Of a stretch of 64,000 nt of DNA, positions 8,206 through 16,710 are shown in pieces. Location: positions 2,542,001 to 2,606,000 of the forward strand of contig NZ_CP038799.1 of assembly GCF_012223425.1 (NCBI RefSeq), read 5' to 3'. The notes under the pieces are model-generated. The model was not told where the DNA came from and ran no database searches. It saw nothing but the letters and a program-made list of their open reading frames with translations. The position numbers were made by a program, and so were the translations under genes. The DNA is from Mycolicibacterium frederiksbergense. GTDB taxonomy: Bacteria; Actinomycetota; Actinomycetes; Mycobacteriales; Mycobacteriaceae. Within the stretch, counting starts at the first letter, position 1. Every line of letters starts with the position of its first letter.

Positions 8206-9225
8206 CTATCCCCACGGGCGCAGCTCGACCCGCTCGGCGAGTGTCTCCACGGCCTGCGCGCCGCCGGTGCCCAAGCCGTGGCGCACCACATTGAGCGCCC
8301 CGCACGCCGCGCCGATCTGCAAGGCTCTGCGCAGCGAACGGCCGGCTGCCAGCGCGGCGACCATGCCTGCCGTCATCGAGTCCCCGGCACCGGCCGGGTC
8401 CGCCGGCTCCAGCTTCGGCATCTCGACTTCCAGGACGGCACCGCCTCGCGTCCCGTCGGCTCCTGCGTCGTGTTCGTCGAGCAGGGCCAGGGCGGGTGCG
8501 GCTCCGGAACGCGACACGACGATCGTGCCTGCGCCGTCGTCGCGCATCGATCGCATGGCCGCGACGAGGTCTTCGGCATCGTCGGATGTCGCCCGGCCGT
8601 CGTCGAGCAGTTCCTCGTGACTGACCTTGATCAGATCCGGTCCACCCGCGAGTACCGCCTCAAGTCGCTCGCCGGCGAGGTCGGCGGCGACCTTGCACCC
8701 GTTGGCACCGAGGTCGGTGGCCAGGCGACGGTACAGGTCGGCCGGGACAACCCGGTCGTCCTGCGGCCCGGACAGCAGCACCCACCCGTGAATGAGACCG
8801 TCGGTCAGGGTCAGTTCGTAGAGCGAGTCGAGCTCGTGGCGGTCCAGCGGGCTCCCGGGGCTCTCGGCGATGATGTCTCGATCCCCGGAGCGGCGGTCGT
8901 GCACATATGCCCCGTTGCGTGCGCTGACCGCAACGCTTCGCACGGTGACGTCCGCTGTCGGCAGGAGATGGCCGAGCACGGAGCCGGTTTCCCCGCCGAG
9001 TGCTGCGCACAGCACGGTCGGCACGCCGAGTGAGGACACCATGCGGGACTGCCATACGCCCTGTCCCCCCGCGTGTACGTGAACGTCGGCCTCCCCGGAA
9101 CGGTCCTCGATGGTGACGGTCAGCACGGGCGACGGAGCGAAGATGACAACGGTCTGCGGTTTCTTCGGCACGGCCGTGACATCGGTCTGGTCGTGCTCGT
9201 GCCCGGAGGTCTCCGTACTCGTCAT
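8206..9225 (-). CDS. PfkB family carbohydrate kinase (1-phosphofructokinase-like)
   Basis: The 339-residue protein has the ribokinase fold. The catalytic loop PAGAGDSMTAG is at about 278-287 with Asp282 as the likely base, and the substrate loop is AGGQGVWQSR near 52-61, where typical 1-phosphofructokinases have GGKGIN. The replacement of Lys by Gln makes the sugar substrate uncertain. It is upstream of and co-directional with surE, so the pair may act on phosphorylated sugars or nucleosides. The start at ATG 9225 lacks a visible ribosome-binding site. An ATG at 9288 is an alternative, and its extra residues look unstructured. Confidence 0.75.
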   Translation of the reverse strand: MTSTETSGHEHDQTDVTAVPKKPQTVVIFAPSPVLTVTIEDRSGEADVHVHAGGQGVWQSRMVSSLGVPTVLCAALGGETGSVLGHLLPTADVTVRSVAVSARNGAYVHDRRSGDRDIIAESPGSPLDRHELDSLYELTLTDGLIHGWVLLSGPQDDRVVPADLYRRLATDLGANGCKVAADLAGERLEAVLAGGPDLIKVSHEELLDDGRATSDDAEDLVAAMRSMRDDGAGTIVVSRSGAAPALALLDEHDAGADGTRGGAVLEVEMPKLEPADPAGAGDSMTAGMVAALAAGRSLRRALQIGAACGALNVVRHGLGTGGAQAVETLAERVELRPWG

Positions 9226-9402
9226 GGATGGGGGAGTACCCACTCGGTGGATTTGTGCACCGACGCCGGGAGCGGGGGTTGGACGCATTGCCCGGCCGCC
9301 AGGTGACCAGCGCGGAAACCGCATAACGGCACGCGAAACCGCAGCCCGGCGTTAGTCTCCAACAAAGTTAGCTTCATTCACTATCGCAAAGGCGCTGGGC
9401 AA

Positions 9403-11046
9403 ATGGTGGAACGACTAACTGCGTGGGTCAGCGCCGGGCTTTTGTCCGGCGGGGTCACTGCTGCCGTGTTCGCGGGTGCAGGTGCTGCTGTCGCGGACGA
9501 TCGGTCGGGCCCGCAGAGCGGCTCGGCCTCAAGCCCTGCGGAAGGCCCGACAACGGGCACCGTCCGTGGCCCCCGACTCACTACCGTCCGAGACATAGAG
9601 AGTGAGAAGCCCGACACCGACCCGGAATCGGGCGCCCCCTTGGCGGAGTCTCCCGAAATCTCCGACCCGGCAGAGAGTCTCACTGAACCGCCGAAGAAAA
9701 AGAAGAGGAACCTGACCGCCAGGACCGCCGCGGTGACGGCGCCACGGGTACATTCCGCGCCGGCGACCCCGAGGGTGCTCAGGCCCGCCCTGGTGGTTGC
9801 TGCCCAGGCCGGTCCCGTGCTGCGTACTCCCACTGTGTCGCCGCCCGCACCGACCGAAATCGGCTCCGGTGGCCCGCTCTCCGCGCGGATTTCTGCGCAG
9901 TCGACCGCGTCGCTGGCGCTGGCCACGCCCGACGCGGCGGCGCCGGTGCAGGCCGCCGCGCCACGCACGCCGTCACTGCTGGGCTGGGTCCGAAGTGTGG
10001 CCAATGCCCTCGTCAACACCATCGGTTCGCTGGCCGTGAACACCATCCAGGCGCTGGAGGCTCTGGTGACCGGGCCGCCGTCGCTACCGCCGAACAGCAC
10101 CGTGACGGTGCGAAGCTCCTCCATCGTGCTCTCCAACGGGCAGCGGATCAAGGCGAACTGGTACTACCCCGAAGGGGATGTGGTGCCGGACAAGCTGATC
10201 GTCCTGCAGCACGGGTTGTTGGCGCTGGGCCCGATGTACAGCTACACCGCGGCCGACCTCGCCGCGTCGACCGGCAGCATCGTCGTCACCCCGTCGATCC
10301 CGTCGAACATTTTCGCCGGCGACGACCACTGGCTCGGCGGTGAGGGCATGGCGAAGGCCATCGCCGATCTGTTCGTCGGCGAGCGGACGGCGCTGACCGA
10401 CAGTGCCCGTGCCGCCGGCTTCGCCACCCGTTACGGCGTGGACCCGGCCACTGCACAGCTGCCTGAGAAGTTCGGGCTCGCCGGCCATTCCCTTGGCGGG
10501 CAGCTGGTTTCAGCAGCCGCCGGCTACCTGGTCGACAACGGTGCCGTCGAGAACCTGGTCGGAGTGATCACGTTGGACGGGGTCCCGACCGGCACGACGA
10601 TGGTCGACACCTTGGCCAAGTTGTCGGCGTATGAGGATGCCACCGGTCGCTTCATCCCGATTCGCGAGATCGGTGCACCGTCGAACTTCCTGAACTCGAC
10701 GAGCAACGTCAAGGAGGCGCTCAACGAGGCGCGGCCCGGCCGGTTCAACGGGGTGGTGCTGAAGGGGGGTGTGCACATGGATTCGATGCGGGGCGGCAAC
10801 CCGCTCATCCAGTTCGCCGCCTTCATCGCCGCGGGCTTCCCGAAGCCGCAGAACCAGGCTGCCGTGACGGTGCTGGCCACCACCTGGTTCAACGAGTGGT
10901 TCTCCGGAGACACCGACAACGGTGACGATCTGCTCCCGGGATCGACTCTGCCCATCACGACGCCGAAGGGGACCGCTCAAGGCGTGGTCATCGGCCGCAC
11001 GGTCTCAGCACTTCCGGCCAGCCGTCTCGTCACCGTAGCGGTCTGA
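9403..11046 (+). CDS. Secreted alpha/beta hydrolase with long N-terminal linker
   Basis: The 547-residue protein has an N-terminal signal region (hydrophobic 8-30, cleavage plausible at AVA-DD), then about 190 residues of low-complexity Ser/Pro/Ala sequence with a basic patch PKKKKR at 97-102. The catalytic domain starts near residue 232. It shows the oxyanion-region QHG at 269-271 and the nucleophile elbow GHSLGG at 361-366 (Ser363), and a conserved HMDS near the C-terminal side may supply the His. It should be an exported esterase or lipase. The same layout of signal region, charged disordered linker and effector domain recurs in two other proteins in this window. The gene is transcribed alone. 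Confidence 0.75.
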   Translation: MVERLTAWVSAGLLSGGVTAAVFAGAGAAVADDRSGPQSGSASSPAEGPTTGTVRGPRLTTVRDIESEKPDTDPESGAPLAESPEISDPAESLTEPPKKKKRNLTARTAAVTAPRVHSAPATPRVLRPALVVAAQAGPVLRTPTVSPPAPTEIGSGGPLSARISAQSTASLALATPDAAAPVQAAAPRTPSLLGWVRSVANALVNTIGSLAVNTIQALEALVTGPPSLPPNSTVTVRSSSIVLSNGQRIKANWYYPEGDVVPDKLIVLQHGLLALGPMYSYTAADLAASTGSIVVTPSIPSNIFAGDDHWLGGEGMAKAIADLFVGERTALTDSARAAGFATRYGVDPATAQLPEKFGLAGHSLGGQLVSAAAGYLVDNGAVENLVGVITLDGVPTGTTMVDTLAKLSAYEDATGRFIPIREIGAPSNFLNSTSNVKEALNEARPGRFNGVVLKGGVHMDSMRGGNPLIQFAAFIAAGFPKPQNQAAVTVLATTWFNEWFSGDTDNGDDLLPGSTLPITTPKGTAQGVVIGRTVSALPASRLVTVAV

Positions 11047-11063
11047 CACCCGGCGGCCCGCCG

Positions 11064-11402
11064 CTATCCGGTGTCGGCGTATCTGCCGTGCAGCACGCTG
11101 AGCGCAACGTCTGCCGCCGCGCATCGGCTCTCGAGCATTCTGAGCATGTCGTAGCCGCCGCGGGAAAGAGACCTGACCCGCTCCAAGTTGAGGATCAGCA
11201 GCCGGCACAGTAGCGCCTTGCTCGATGCGTATTCGAGCAACTCGGCGGTGGCCGCGTCGTTCAGTTGGCCTTCAACCGACAGCACCGCGACATCGAAAGT
11301 AAGCCACCGGGTGGACATTTCGAAGGCCGGAGACCCGCCGGCGGGCTGCGGCCACGCTGTGCCCCGCGGCGACTGCATCATCCTGGATTGAACGTCGGTC
11401 AT
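11064..11402 (-). CDS. STAS-domain protein (anti-anti-sigma-like)
   Basis: The 112-residue product contains one STAS fold: strand DVAVLSVEGQLND, helix, then ILNLERVRSLSRGGYDML. The Ser in SLSRGG sits where SpoIIAA-type antagonists are phosphorylated (usually DSSG), so phospho-control is possible but the site is degenerate. Such proteins free sigma factors or bind other signalling partners. The start at ATG 11402 is fixed by GGAGG about five bases upstream; longer frames up to 11474 are unlikely. It converges with the secreted hydrolase gene and is divergent from the PucR regulator. No anti-sigma kinase gene is nearby. Confidence 0.65.
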   Translation of the reverse strand: MTDVQSRMMQSPRGTAWPQPAGGSPAFEMSTRWLTFDVAVLSVEGQLNDAATAELLEYASSKALLCRLLILNLERVRSLSRGGYDMLRMLESRCAAADVALSVLHGRYADTG

Positions 11403-11604
11403 GTCAGCCTCCATCTGCTGGTGCGGAAGGCTGCTGCTGAACCAGTGCTCATGGTACAAGGCTTCGGGCGCCATGTGTACCTCATATCCGGCCCGGATGG
11501 TCCAGGACCGAGAGGTGTTCGGTCTCTGGATGATTCCGGAGGCATCTCAGGCCCACGTGCTCTTTCTGTGCGCCGCCCACCCGCGTCGCGGATAGTCTGC
11601 AGGC

Positions 11605-12846
11605 ATGGACCCGCGCGAGTCGGCTGACGGCGCGGTCGCCGGAAGGGGTGTCGCGGCCTCACTGCTGGGGGACGTGTCCAGCCTGGCCGACGACATGCTG
11701 CACTACCTGGTCGATCGGATACCGGAGGTCGGTGGAGATGCCGAGCTTCGCGGCCTCACCCTGGGCTCGTGCTCATCGAATCTCGAAGCGGTCCTGTCGA
11801 TGTTCCGCCATGGCATCGATGTCGCGGCGGCGGAGGCACCGGTCACTGCGCTCGAGCACGCGCGGGCCATGGCAGCGCGCGGGCACAGCGTCGATGTCAT
11901 GTTGCGGTTCTACCGCCTGGGCCATGAGTACTTCACCGAGAAGCTCGCCGATTCGCTCGTGAACTGGATCGACGATCCCGCTGTGGCACTGCGCACCTTC
12001 GCCGAGCTCGAGCGTTTCGGGTTTCGCTACATCGACCGCATCTCCTCGCTGGTGGCGGCCGAGTATGTCGCCGAGCTCGACCGACGGCAGAACCAGGCGA
12101 GAGCCGACCGCGACGACGTGGTGCGGGCACTGCTCGCCGGCGAGCGGGTCGACAGCGCCCGGGCCGAGCGTGTGCTCAGCCACCGGCTCACCGGCCGGCA
12201 GATCGGATTCGTGTGTTGGGTCAAGGACCGCGGCGTGGACCTGGAGGGATTCGCCAAGCACGTGGGCCGCCATCTCGGAGACGGTCATCCGCTCGTCGTG
12301 GCGGACGGACCACTCGCAGTGTGGGGGTGGTCCTCGGCCAGGGACGAGGGGGCGGTTTCGCTCGCACGCTTGGCGGCGGAATTCCCGGGCCCATCGGAGC
12401 ACGTCCACCTGGCGGTGGGCTCACCCCATCCCGGCGCTGCGGGTTTTCGCGCGACGCATCTGGAGGCGGTGCGCACGCGACGGGTCGTCGAACTGTCGGG
12501 ACGCGGGGCGCCGTCGATCACCGAGTTCGGCGATGTCGCGTTGGTGGACGCTGTCGCGCGCGACCTGGACACGGCGCGGTCTTTCGTTGCCGCACAGCTC
12601 GGTGACCTCGCGCGCGACGGCGCCAAAGAGCGCGGTGAGCGGGCCGCTCTGCTGGCCGTTCTCGACGCGCAGGGGAGTCTGACCGCCGCCGCCCGCACCT
12701 TGGGAATCCACAAGAACACGGTGCTGCAACGGGTGCGTCGTGCCGAGGAACGCCGAGGCCGGCCCGCGACGGTCAAGGTCGCCGAACTGCACGCGGCCCT
12801 GGTCGTGTGCGGCGTGCTGGGAGCCTCGGTGTTGCCCGAGGCCTAG
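11605..12846 (+). CDS. PucR/CdaR-type transcriptional regulator
   Basis: The 413-residue protein has an N-terminal RsbRD-like helical sensory domain (about 30-165, including MLRFYRLGHEYF), a central GGDEF-like degenerate region, and a C-terminal PucR helix-turn-helix. The latter is seen as LDAQGSLTAAARTLGIHKNTVLQRVRRAE near residues 352-380. Such regulators usually activate a neighbouring catabolic gene. Here the next gene downstream, on the same strand after 130 bases, encodes the desaturase-reductase fusion, which is the likely target. A palindrome lies in the gap. The effector molecule is unknown. Confidence 0.8.
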   Translation: MDPRESADGAVAGRGVAASLLGDVSSLADDMLHYLVDRIPEVGGDAELRGLTLGSCSSNLEAVLSMFRHGIDVAAAEAPVTALEHARAMAARGHSVDVMLRFYRLGHEYFTEKLADSLVNWIDDPAVALRTFAELERFGFRYIDRISSLVAAEYVAELDRRQNQARADRDDVVRALLAGERVDSARAERVLSHRLTGRQIGFVCWVKDRGVDLEGFAKHVGRHLGDGHPLVVADGPLAVWGWSSARDEGAVSLARLAAEFPGPSEHVHLAVGSPHPGAAGFRATHLEAVRTRRVVELSGRGAPSITEFGDVALVDAVARDLDTARSFVAAQLGDLARDGAKERGERAALLAVLDAQGSLTAAARTLGIHKNTVLQRVRRAEERRGRPATVKVAELHAALVVCGVLGASVLPEA

Positions 12847-12876
12847 CCTCGTCACCGGTATTGGGCCACGTCGCAA

Positions 12877-12891
12877 TGTGCTGTCAGCACA
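12877..12891. promoter_or_regulatory. Inverted repeat, candidate operator before the desaturase fusion gene
   Basis: TGTGCTG-T-CAGCACA is a perfect 7-bp inverted repeat in the 130-bp gap between the PucR gene and the fusion gene. A possible -35 TTGACC follows at 12916-12921 with a weak TAGGTT at 12937-12942. The position suits a regulator site, and the PucR protein is the obvious candidate to bind it. Binding is inferred only. Confidence 0.45.
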
Positions 12892-12976
12892 CTGCGGAGG
12901 GCTGTGAGGGCCTTGTTGACCGTCGCCGGCCGTTTGTAGGTTGGGCATCTCATCCGCAGCGCGATCGAGGAGTCCG

Positions 12977-14992
12977 ATGTCGACCACGACGGAACACGCA
13001 CACTCCCAACCCCGTGCGGCGGGCTCGCTGCAGGCCCTGCCGGATCCGGGTGAGCGGGTGCCCGCGCTGTCCTGGCCTATCGTCGGCATCTTCACCCTCG
13101 CGCTTGTGCTCTTCGGCGCGTCAACCTGGGCCGCCCTCACCGACACGTTGCCTGCGGTCGCCACCATCGGCGCCAGCGCCGTCGCGATCTTCGTGTTGTT
13201 CACCGTGTTGCACGACGCGTCGCACTACTCGATCAGCTCCAGGCGTTGGGTCAACGTCGCGTTCGGTCGTGTCGCGATGTTCTTTGTCTCGCCGCTGATT
13301 TCGTTCAAGTCGTTCGCGTTCATCCACATCGAGCATCACCGCAACACCAACGACGGTGACGCCGATCCCGATCATTTCGTGAGCGCCGCGCCGTGGTGGC
13401 AGCTGCCCTTCCGCTTCCCCGCCATGGATCTGCCGTACCTCCGCTTCCTGGTGCGCCATTGGCGCAAGCGGCCACGCGCCGAGATCGCGGAAACGGCAAC
13501 GTTGATGGCGGTCGCGGTGGTGGTCATCGTGTCGGCCGCCGCCACCGGTCAGCTGTGGACGCTCGCGGTGATCTACCTGATTCCCGAGCGGGTGGCCATG
13601 GCGGTGCTCGCCTGGTGGTTCGACTGGCTGCCGCATCATGACCTGGAAGACACCCAGCGCGAGAACCGCTACCGTGCGACCCGCAACCGCGTCGGCTCCG
13701 AGTGGATCCTGACCCCGCTGCTGTTGTCACAGAACTACCACCTCGTCCACCACCTCCATCCCTCCATTCCGTTCTATCGCTATGTCGCTGCGTGGCAACG
13801 CAATGAAGCCGCCTACCTGGAGCGCGACGCGGCAATCAGTACGGTCTTCGGACAGCAGCTCGACGCCCCGCAGTACCGCGAGTGGAAACGCCTCAACGGC
13901 AAACTGGCTGCACTGCTGCCCGTCCGCATGCCACGCCCCGCTGCGACGGGCAGTGCCGGTACGCACCCGATTGCGGTCAAGAGCGTCGAGCGACTGACGC
14001 CGGACAGCGTCAAAGTCAGTTTCGCTGTGCCCGATCACCTCGCGGACCAGTTCCACTTCCGGGCCGGCCAGCATCTGACCGTGAAGCACCGTATCGGTGG
14101 GGACGTGGTGCGGCGAAACTACTCGATCTGCACGTCGGCCACCTCGGGCGAACTGGCGATCGGGGTGCGACACATTGCCGGTGGGGCGTTCTCCACGTTC
14201 GCGGTCGAATCTCTGCGCGCCGGTGATGTCCTGGAACTGATGACACCCACGGGTCATTTCGGAGCATCCCTTCACCCGCTCGCTCGCCACGACTATGTCG
14301 CGGTGGCGGCCGGCAGCGGCATCACGCCCATCCTGTCGATCGTGCGCACCACCATGGAGATCGAAACCGAGAGCCGCTTCACCCTCTTCTACGGCAACCG
14401 AACCGCTGACTCGACCATGTTTGCGGCCGAACTCGACGAACTCGAAGCGCGATACGCCGACCGGCTGCGCATCTTTCACATCCGCTCTACCGAGGCGCAC
14501 CATCCGGAGTATCTTCGCGGACGCATCGACCTGGCCATGATCCTTCGACTGCTCGGTGGTGAGATCACCTCGGTCGACCGCTGGTACCTTTGCGGCCCAA
14601 GTGATCTCGTCACAACCCTGCACCGGGGCCTCACGTCCGAGGGAGTGCCGTCCGAGCGGGTGCGCCTCGAACTGTTCCGCGGCGCAACACAACCCACGCA
14701 CGTCGGCGCATATCCCGAAGCGCAGGTGAGCGTCACGCTGGCCGGGGCGACACAGACCGTGGAACTCGCCGCCGGTGAGTCCATCCTCGAATCCGCCCTG
14801 AAGAACGATATCGACGCGCCGTATGCCTGTATGGGCGGCGCCTGCGGCACATGCAAAGCCAAGGTGCTATCCGGAGCGGTGTCGATGGAGCAGAACTTTG
14901 TGCTCGACAAAGCCGAGCTCGAGGCGGGGTTCATCCTGACGTGCCAGTCCCATCCCAGCACCGCAACGGTCGCCGTGGACTACGACGCCTGA
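12977..14992 (+). CDS. Membrane fatty-acid-desaturase-type oxygenase fused to ferredoxin reductase and 2Fe-2S ferredoxin
   Basis: This 671-residue protein joins a complete redox chain. Residues about 35-265 form a membrane di-iron desaturase/hydroxylase with His boxes HDASH (79-83), HIEHH (117-121) and NYHLVHHLHP (about 253-262). Residues about 320-560 are a FAD/NAD(P)H reductase, with RRNYSIC for FAD and GSGITPILS for nucleotide. Residues about 580-671 are a plant-type ferredoxin with Cys618, Cys623, Cys626 and Cys656. Electrons could pass from NAD(P)H through FAD and 2Fe-2S to the di-iron site in one chain. The substrate may be a fatty acid, alkane or carotenoid. GAGGAG before ATG 12977 fixes the start. 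It follows a PucR regulator. Confidence 0.88.
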   Translation: MSTTTEHAHSQPRAAGSLQALPDPGERVPALSWPIVGIFTLALVLFGASTWAALTDTLPAVATIGASAVAIFVLFTVLHDASHYSISSRRWVNVAFGRVAMFFVSPLISFKSFAFIHIEHHRNTNDGDADPDHFVSAAPWWQLPFRFPAMDLPYLRFLVRHWRKRPRAEIAETATLMAVAVVVIVSAAATGQLWTLAVIYLIPERVAMAVLAWWFDWLPHHDLEDTQRENRYRATRNRVGSEWILTPLLLSQNYHLVHHLHPSIPFYRYVAAWQRNEAAYLERDAAISTVFGQQLDAPQYREWKRLNGKLAALLPVRMPRPAATGSAGTHPIAVKSVERLTPDSVKVSFAVPDHLADQFHFRAGQHLTVKHRIGGDVVRRNYSICTSATSGELAIGVRHIAGGAFSTFAVESLRAGDVLELMTPTGHFGASLHPLARHDYVAVAAGSGITPILSIVRTTMEIETESRFTLFYGNRTADSTMFAAELDELEARYADRLRIFHIRSTEAHHPEYLRGRIDLAMILRLLGGEITSVDRWYLCGPSDLVTTLHRGLTSEGVPSERVRLELFRGATQPTHVGAYPEAQVSVTLAGATQTVELAAGESILESALKNDIDAPYACMGGACGTCKAKVLSGAVSMEQNFVLDKAELEAGFILTCQSHPSTATVAVDYDA

Positions 14993-15010
14993 CGGTGGTG
15001 GGCACACCGG

Positions 15011-15658
15011 TCAGGCGGCGAACACCGCCCGCACCACGGACTCGTCTCCGTCGATCGCGACCAGTCCGAGGGCTTGGGCATCGTCGAGTGTGAGGGCTTG
15101 GGCATCGTCGAGTGTGAGGGCTCCGGCGGCGAGTCCGAGGACGTAGGCAGGTTCGGTGCGGACGGTCGCATCGAGATCTCCGCCCTGGTGCGTGCCGACC
15201 TCGAAGCCCGCCCGCGTCGCGCGAAGCGTCAGTAGCTCACCGATGTCCAGGCCGACCGTCGCCGAGGACCGGACCTTGACCCGGGCACCGAGCAGGGCGG
15301 GAATGGCGAGCGTGAACCACTCGGGTCGGAAGGAATCACCCTCGGGGCCGCGCACCATCAGCGGGGTGGACCAGGCGATCAGGTTCTCGATCGGTCGCCG
15401 CAGTTCGGCCCCCCACGGAGTGAGGCTGTACTCGACCGCACTGCCCTCACCGGCCAACCGGCGCTCGATGACACCCGAGGACTCGAGGTCGCGGAGTCGG
15501 TCGGCGAGCAGGTTGGTCGCGATACCGGGCAGGCCATTGACGAGGTCGCGATAGCGGGCGGGGGAGATGAGGAGTTGACGCACGATCAGCAGGTTCCACC
15601 GATCTCCGACGACCTCCAGCGAGCGGGCCAACCCGCAGTACTGCCCATAGCTACGCAT
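15011..15658 (-). CDS. HxlR family transcriptional regulator
   Basis: The 215-residue protein begins MRSYGQYCGLARSLEVVGDRW, the typical HxlR opening in which the Cys near residue 8 can sense redox or electrophiles. The winged helix runs to about residue 100 (FxPARYRDLVNGLPGIATNLLADRL), and the C-terminal 110 residues resemble an SCP2-like domain seen in many actinobacterial HxlR proteins. The start at ATG 15658 is supported by GGAGGT six bases upstream. It is divergent from the dehalogenase-like gene with a perfect inverted repeat between, so autoregulation and control of that operon are likely. Near its C-terminus an eight-residue unit is duplicated in tandem. Confidence 0.85.
   Translation of the reverse strand: MRSYGQYCGLARSLEVVGDRWNLLIVRQLLISPARYRDLVNGLPGIATNLLADRLRDLESSGVIERRLAGEGSAVEYSLTPWGAELRRPIENLIAWSTPLMVRGPEGDSFRPEWFTLAIPALLGARVKVRSSATVGLDIGELLTLRATRAGFEVGTHQGGDLDATVRTEPAYVLGLAAGALTLDDAQALTLDDAQALGLVAIDGDESVVRAVFAA
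15068..15115. repeat. 24-bp in-frame tandem duplication inside the HxlR gene
   Basis: A 24-base unit (beginning GAGGGCTTGGGCATC on the plus strand) is present twice without a mismatch and is followed by the first five bases of a third copy. It duplicates the residues ALTLDDAQ near the C-terminus of the HxlR protein. The frame is kept, so replication slippage is the simplest cause. Confidence 0.95.
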
Positions 15659-15668
15659 CGCACCTCCG

Positions 15669-15689
15669 ACACTTGATTTTCTCAAGTGT
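15669..15689. promoter_or_regulatory. Perfect inverted repeat between HxlR and dehalogenase-like genes
   Basis: ACACTTGA-TTTTC-TCAAGTGT is a perfect 8-bp inverted repeat with a five-base spacer, centred in the 77-bp divergent gap. A further TTCAAG half-site follows at about 15700. HxlR and MarR proteins bind this kind of AT-rich dyad, so this is the probable operator for both directions. Confidence 0.65.
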
Positions 15690-15735
15690 ATATGAAAAGT
15701 TCAAGCAACACGTAGCAGGCACGCCAGGAGGCATC

Positions 15736-16617
15736 ATGACCAAATCCACCAGGAGCACGCGGCCCGCCTGGGTCGACGACGACCTGTTTCCGTTCCAGAG
15801 CCGCTTCGTCGAGATCGACGGGCATACCGTGCACTATGTCGACGAGGGTTCCGGGCCGACATTGCTTCTCCTGCATGGCAACCCGACCTGGTCGTTCCTC
15901 TGGCGTGACGTGATCGCCGCGTTGCGGGACGACTTCCGCTGCGTCGCAATGGACTACCCGGGGTTCGGACTGTCGGAGGCCAAACCGGGATACCGCTTCC
16001 TCCCCGAGCAGCACACAGACGTGGTCACGGGTTTCGTCGACGCCCTCGGACTGGAACACGTGACGCTGGTCGCGCAGGACTGGGGCGGCCCGATCGGCCT
16101 GGCGGCCGCGCAGCGGCGGCCAGACATCTTCGAACGGCTGGTACTCGCCAACACCTGGGCGTGGCCGGTCAACGGTGTCCTGCATTTCGAAGCCTTCGCC
16201 CGGATCGTCGGTGGGCTCCCGATGCGATTCCTGGTCCGGCAGTTCAACCTCCTCGTCAACGCCTTCATCCCCACCGGTCACCGCCGGCGCACGCCGACCC
16301 CCGCCGAGATGGCCCACTACCGGCAGGCGCTGGGCACCGCCGAGCGACGCCAGGCCAGTGCCGTGCTCCCCGGCCGGGTGCTCGCCAGCCACGATTTCTT
16401 GGCCGACCTCGAGGCGGGCCTCGCCGACCTGGCCCACCTGCCCACCCTGATCGTGTGGGGCGACGCCGACATCGCCTTCCGGCCGCAAGAGCGCGAACGC
16501 CTGGAAGCCATCTTCGCCGATCACGAGACGGTCATCGTCGAAGGTGCCGGCACCTACGTGCAGTCCGACGCGCCCGAGGAGTTCGTCGCCGCAGTCCGGG
16601 ACTGGGTAGCGCGGTAG
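15736..16617 (+). CDS. Haloalkane dehalogenase-like hydrolase (subfamily III type) lacking the catalytic His
   Basis: The 293-residue protein follows the haloalkane dehalogenase pattern closest to the mycobacterial DmbC-like (Rv1833c-like) group: HGNPTWSFLWR at 47-57 (halide-binding Asn49), nucleophile motif AQDWGGPIG with Asp115, the ANTWAWP loop at 138-144, and WGDADIAFRP at 241-250 for the acid. Where active enzymes have the catalytic His (HFIQED), this protein has TYVQSD, with Thr273. Hydrolysis of the covalent alkyl-enzyme ester would then be blocked or slow. AGGAGG precedes ATG 15736. It heads a run with an oxidoreductase and an aldehyde dehydrogenase, as expected for an alcohol-to-acid route. 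Confidence 0.82.
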   Translation: MTKSTRSTRPAWVDDDLFPFQSRFVEIDGHTVHYVDEGSGPTLLLLHGNPTWSFLWRDVIAALRDDFRCVAMDYPGFGLSEAKPGYRFLPEQHTDVVTGFVDALGLEHVTLVAQDWGGPIGLAAAQRRPDIFERLVLANTWAWPVNGVLHFEAFARIVGGLPMRFLVRQFNLLVNAFIPTGHRRRTPTPAEMAHYRQALGTAERRQASAVLPGRVLASHDFLADLEAGLADLAHLPTLIVWGDADIAFRPQERERLEAIFADHETVIVEGAGTYVQSDAPEEFVAAVRDWVAR

Positions 16618-16710
16618 CGCCGCGTCGCATCCGTTTGGTGGCCCATCGCCGGGGTATGCGATTTCGCGGGCGGTGGAATCGCCGCTTCCCCCAACGGACG
16701 GAGCAAGGCT

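Noticed and set aside
7397..8305. Longer reading of SurE from 8305
   Set aside because: The extra 40 residues have no family match, overlap the PfkB gene and lack a ribosome-binding site; GTG 8185 fits all criteria.
7031..8620. 529-codon open frame on the plus strand over surE and the kinase
   Set aside because: It is the antisense shadow of two well-supported genes with Arg/Pro-rich composition and no recognisable domain.
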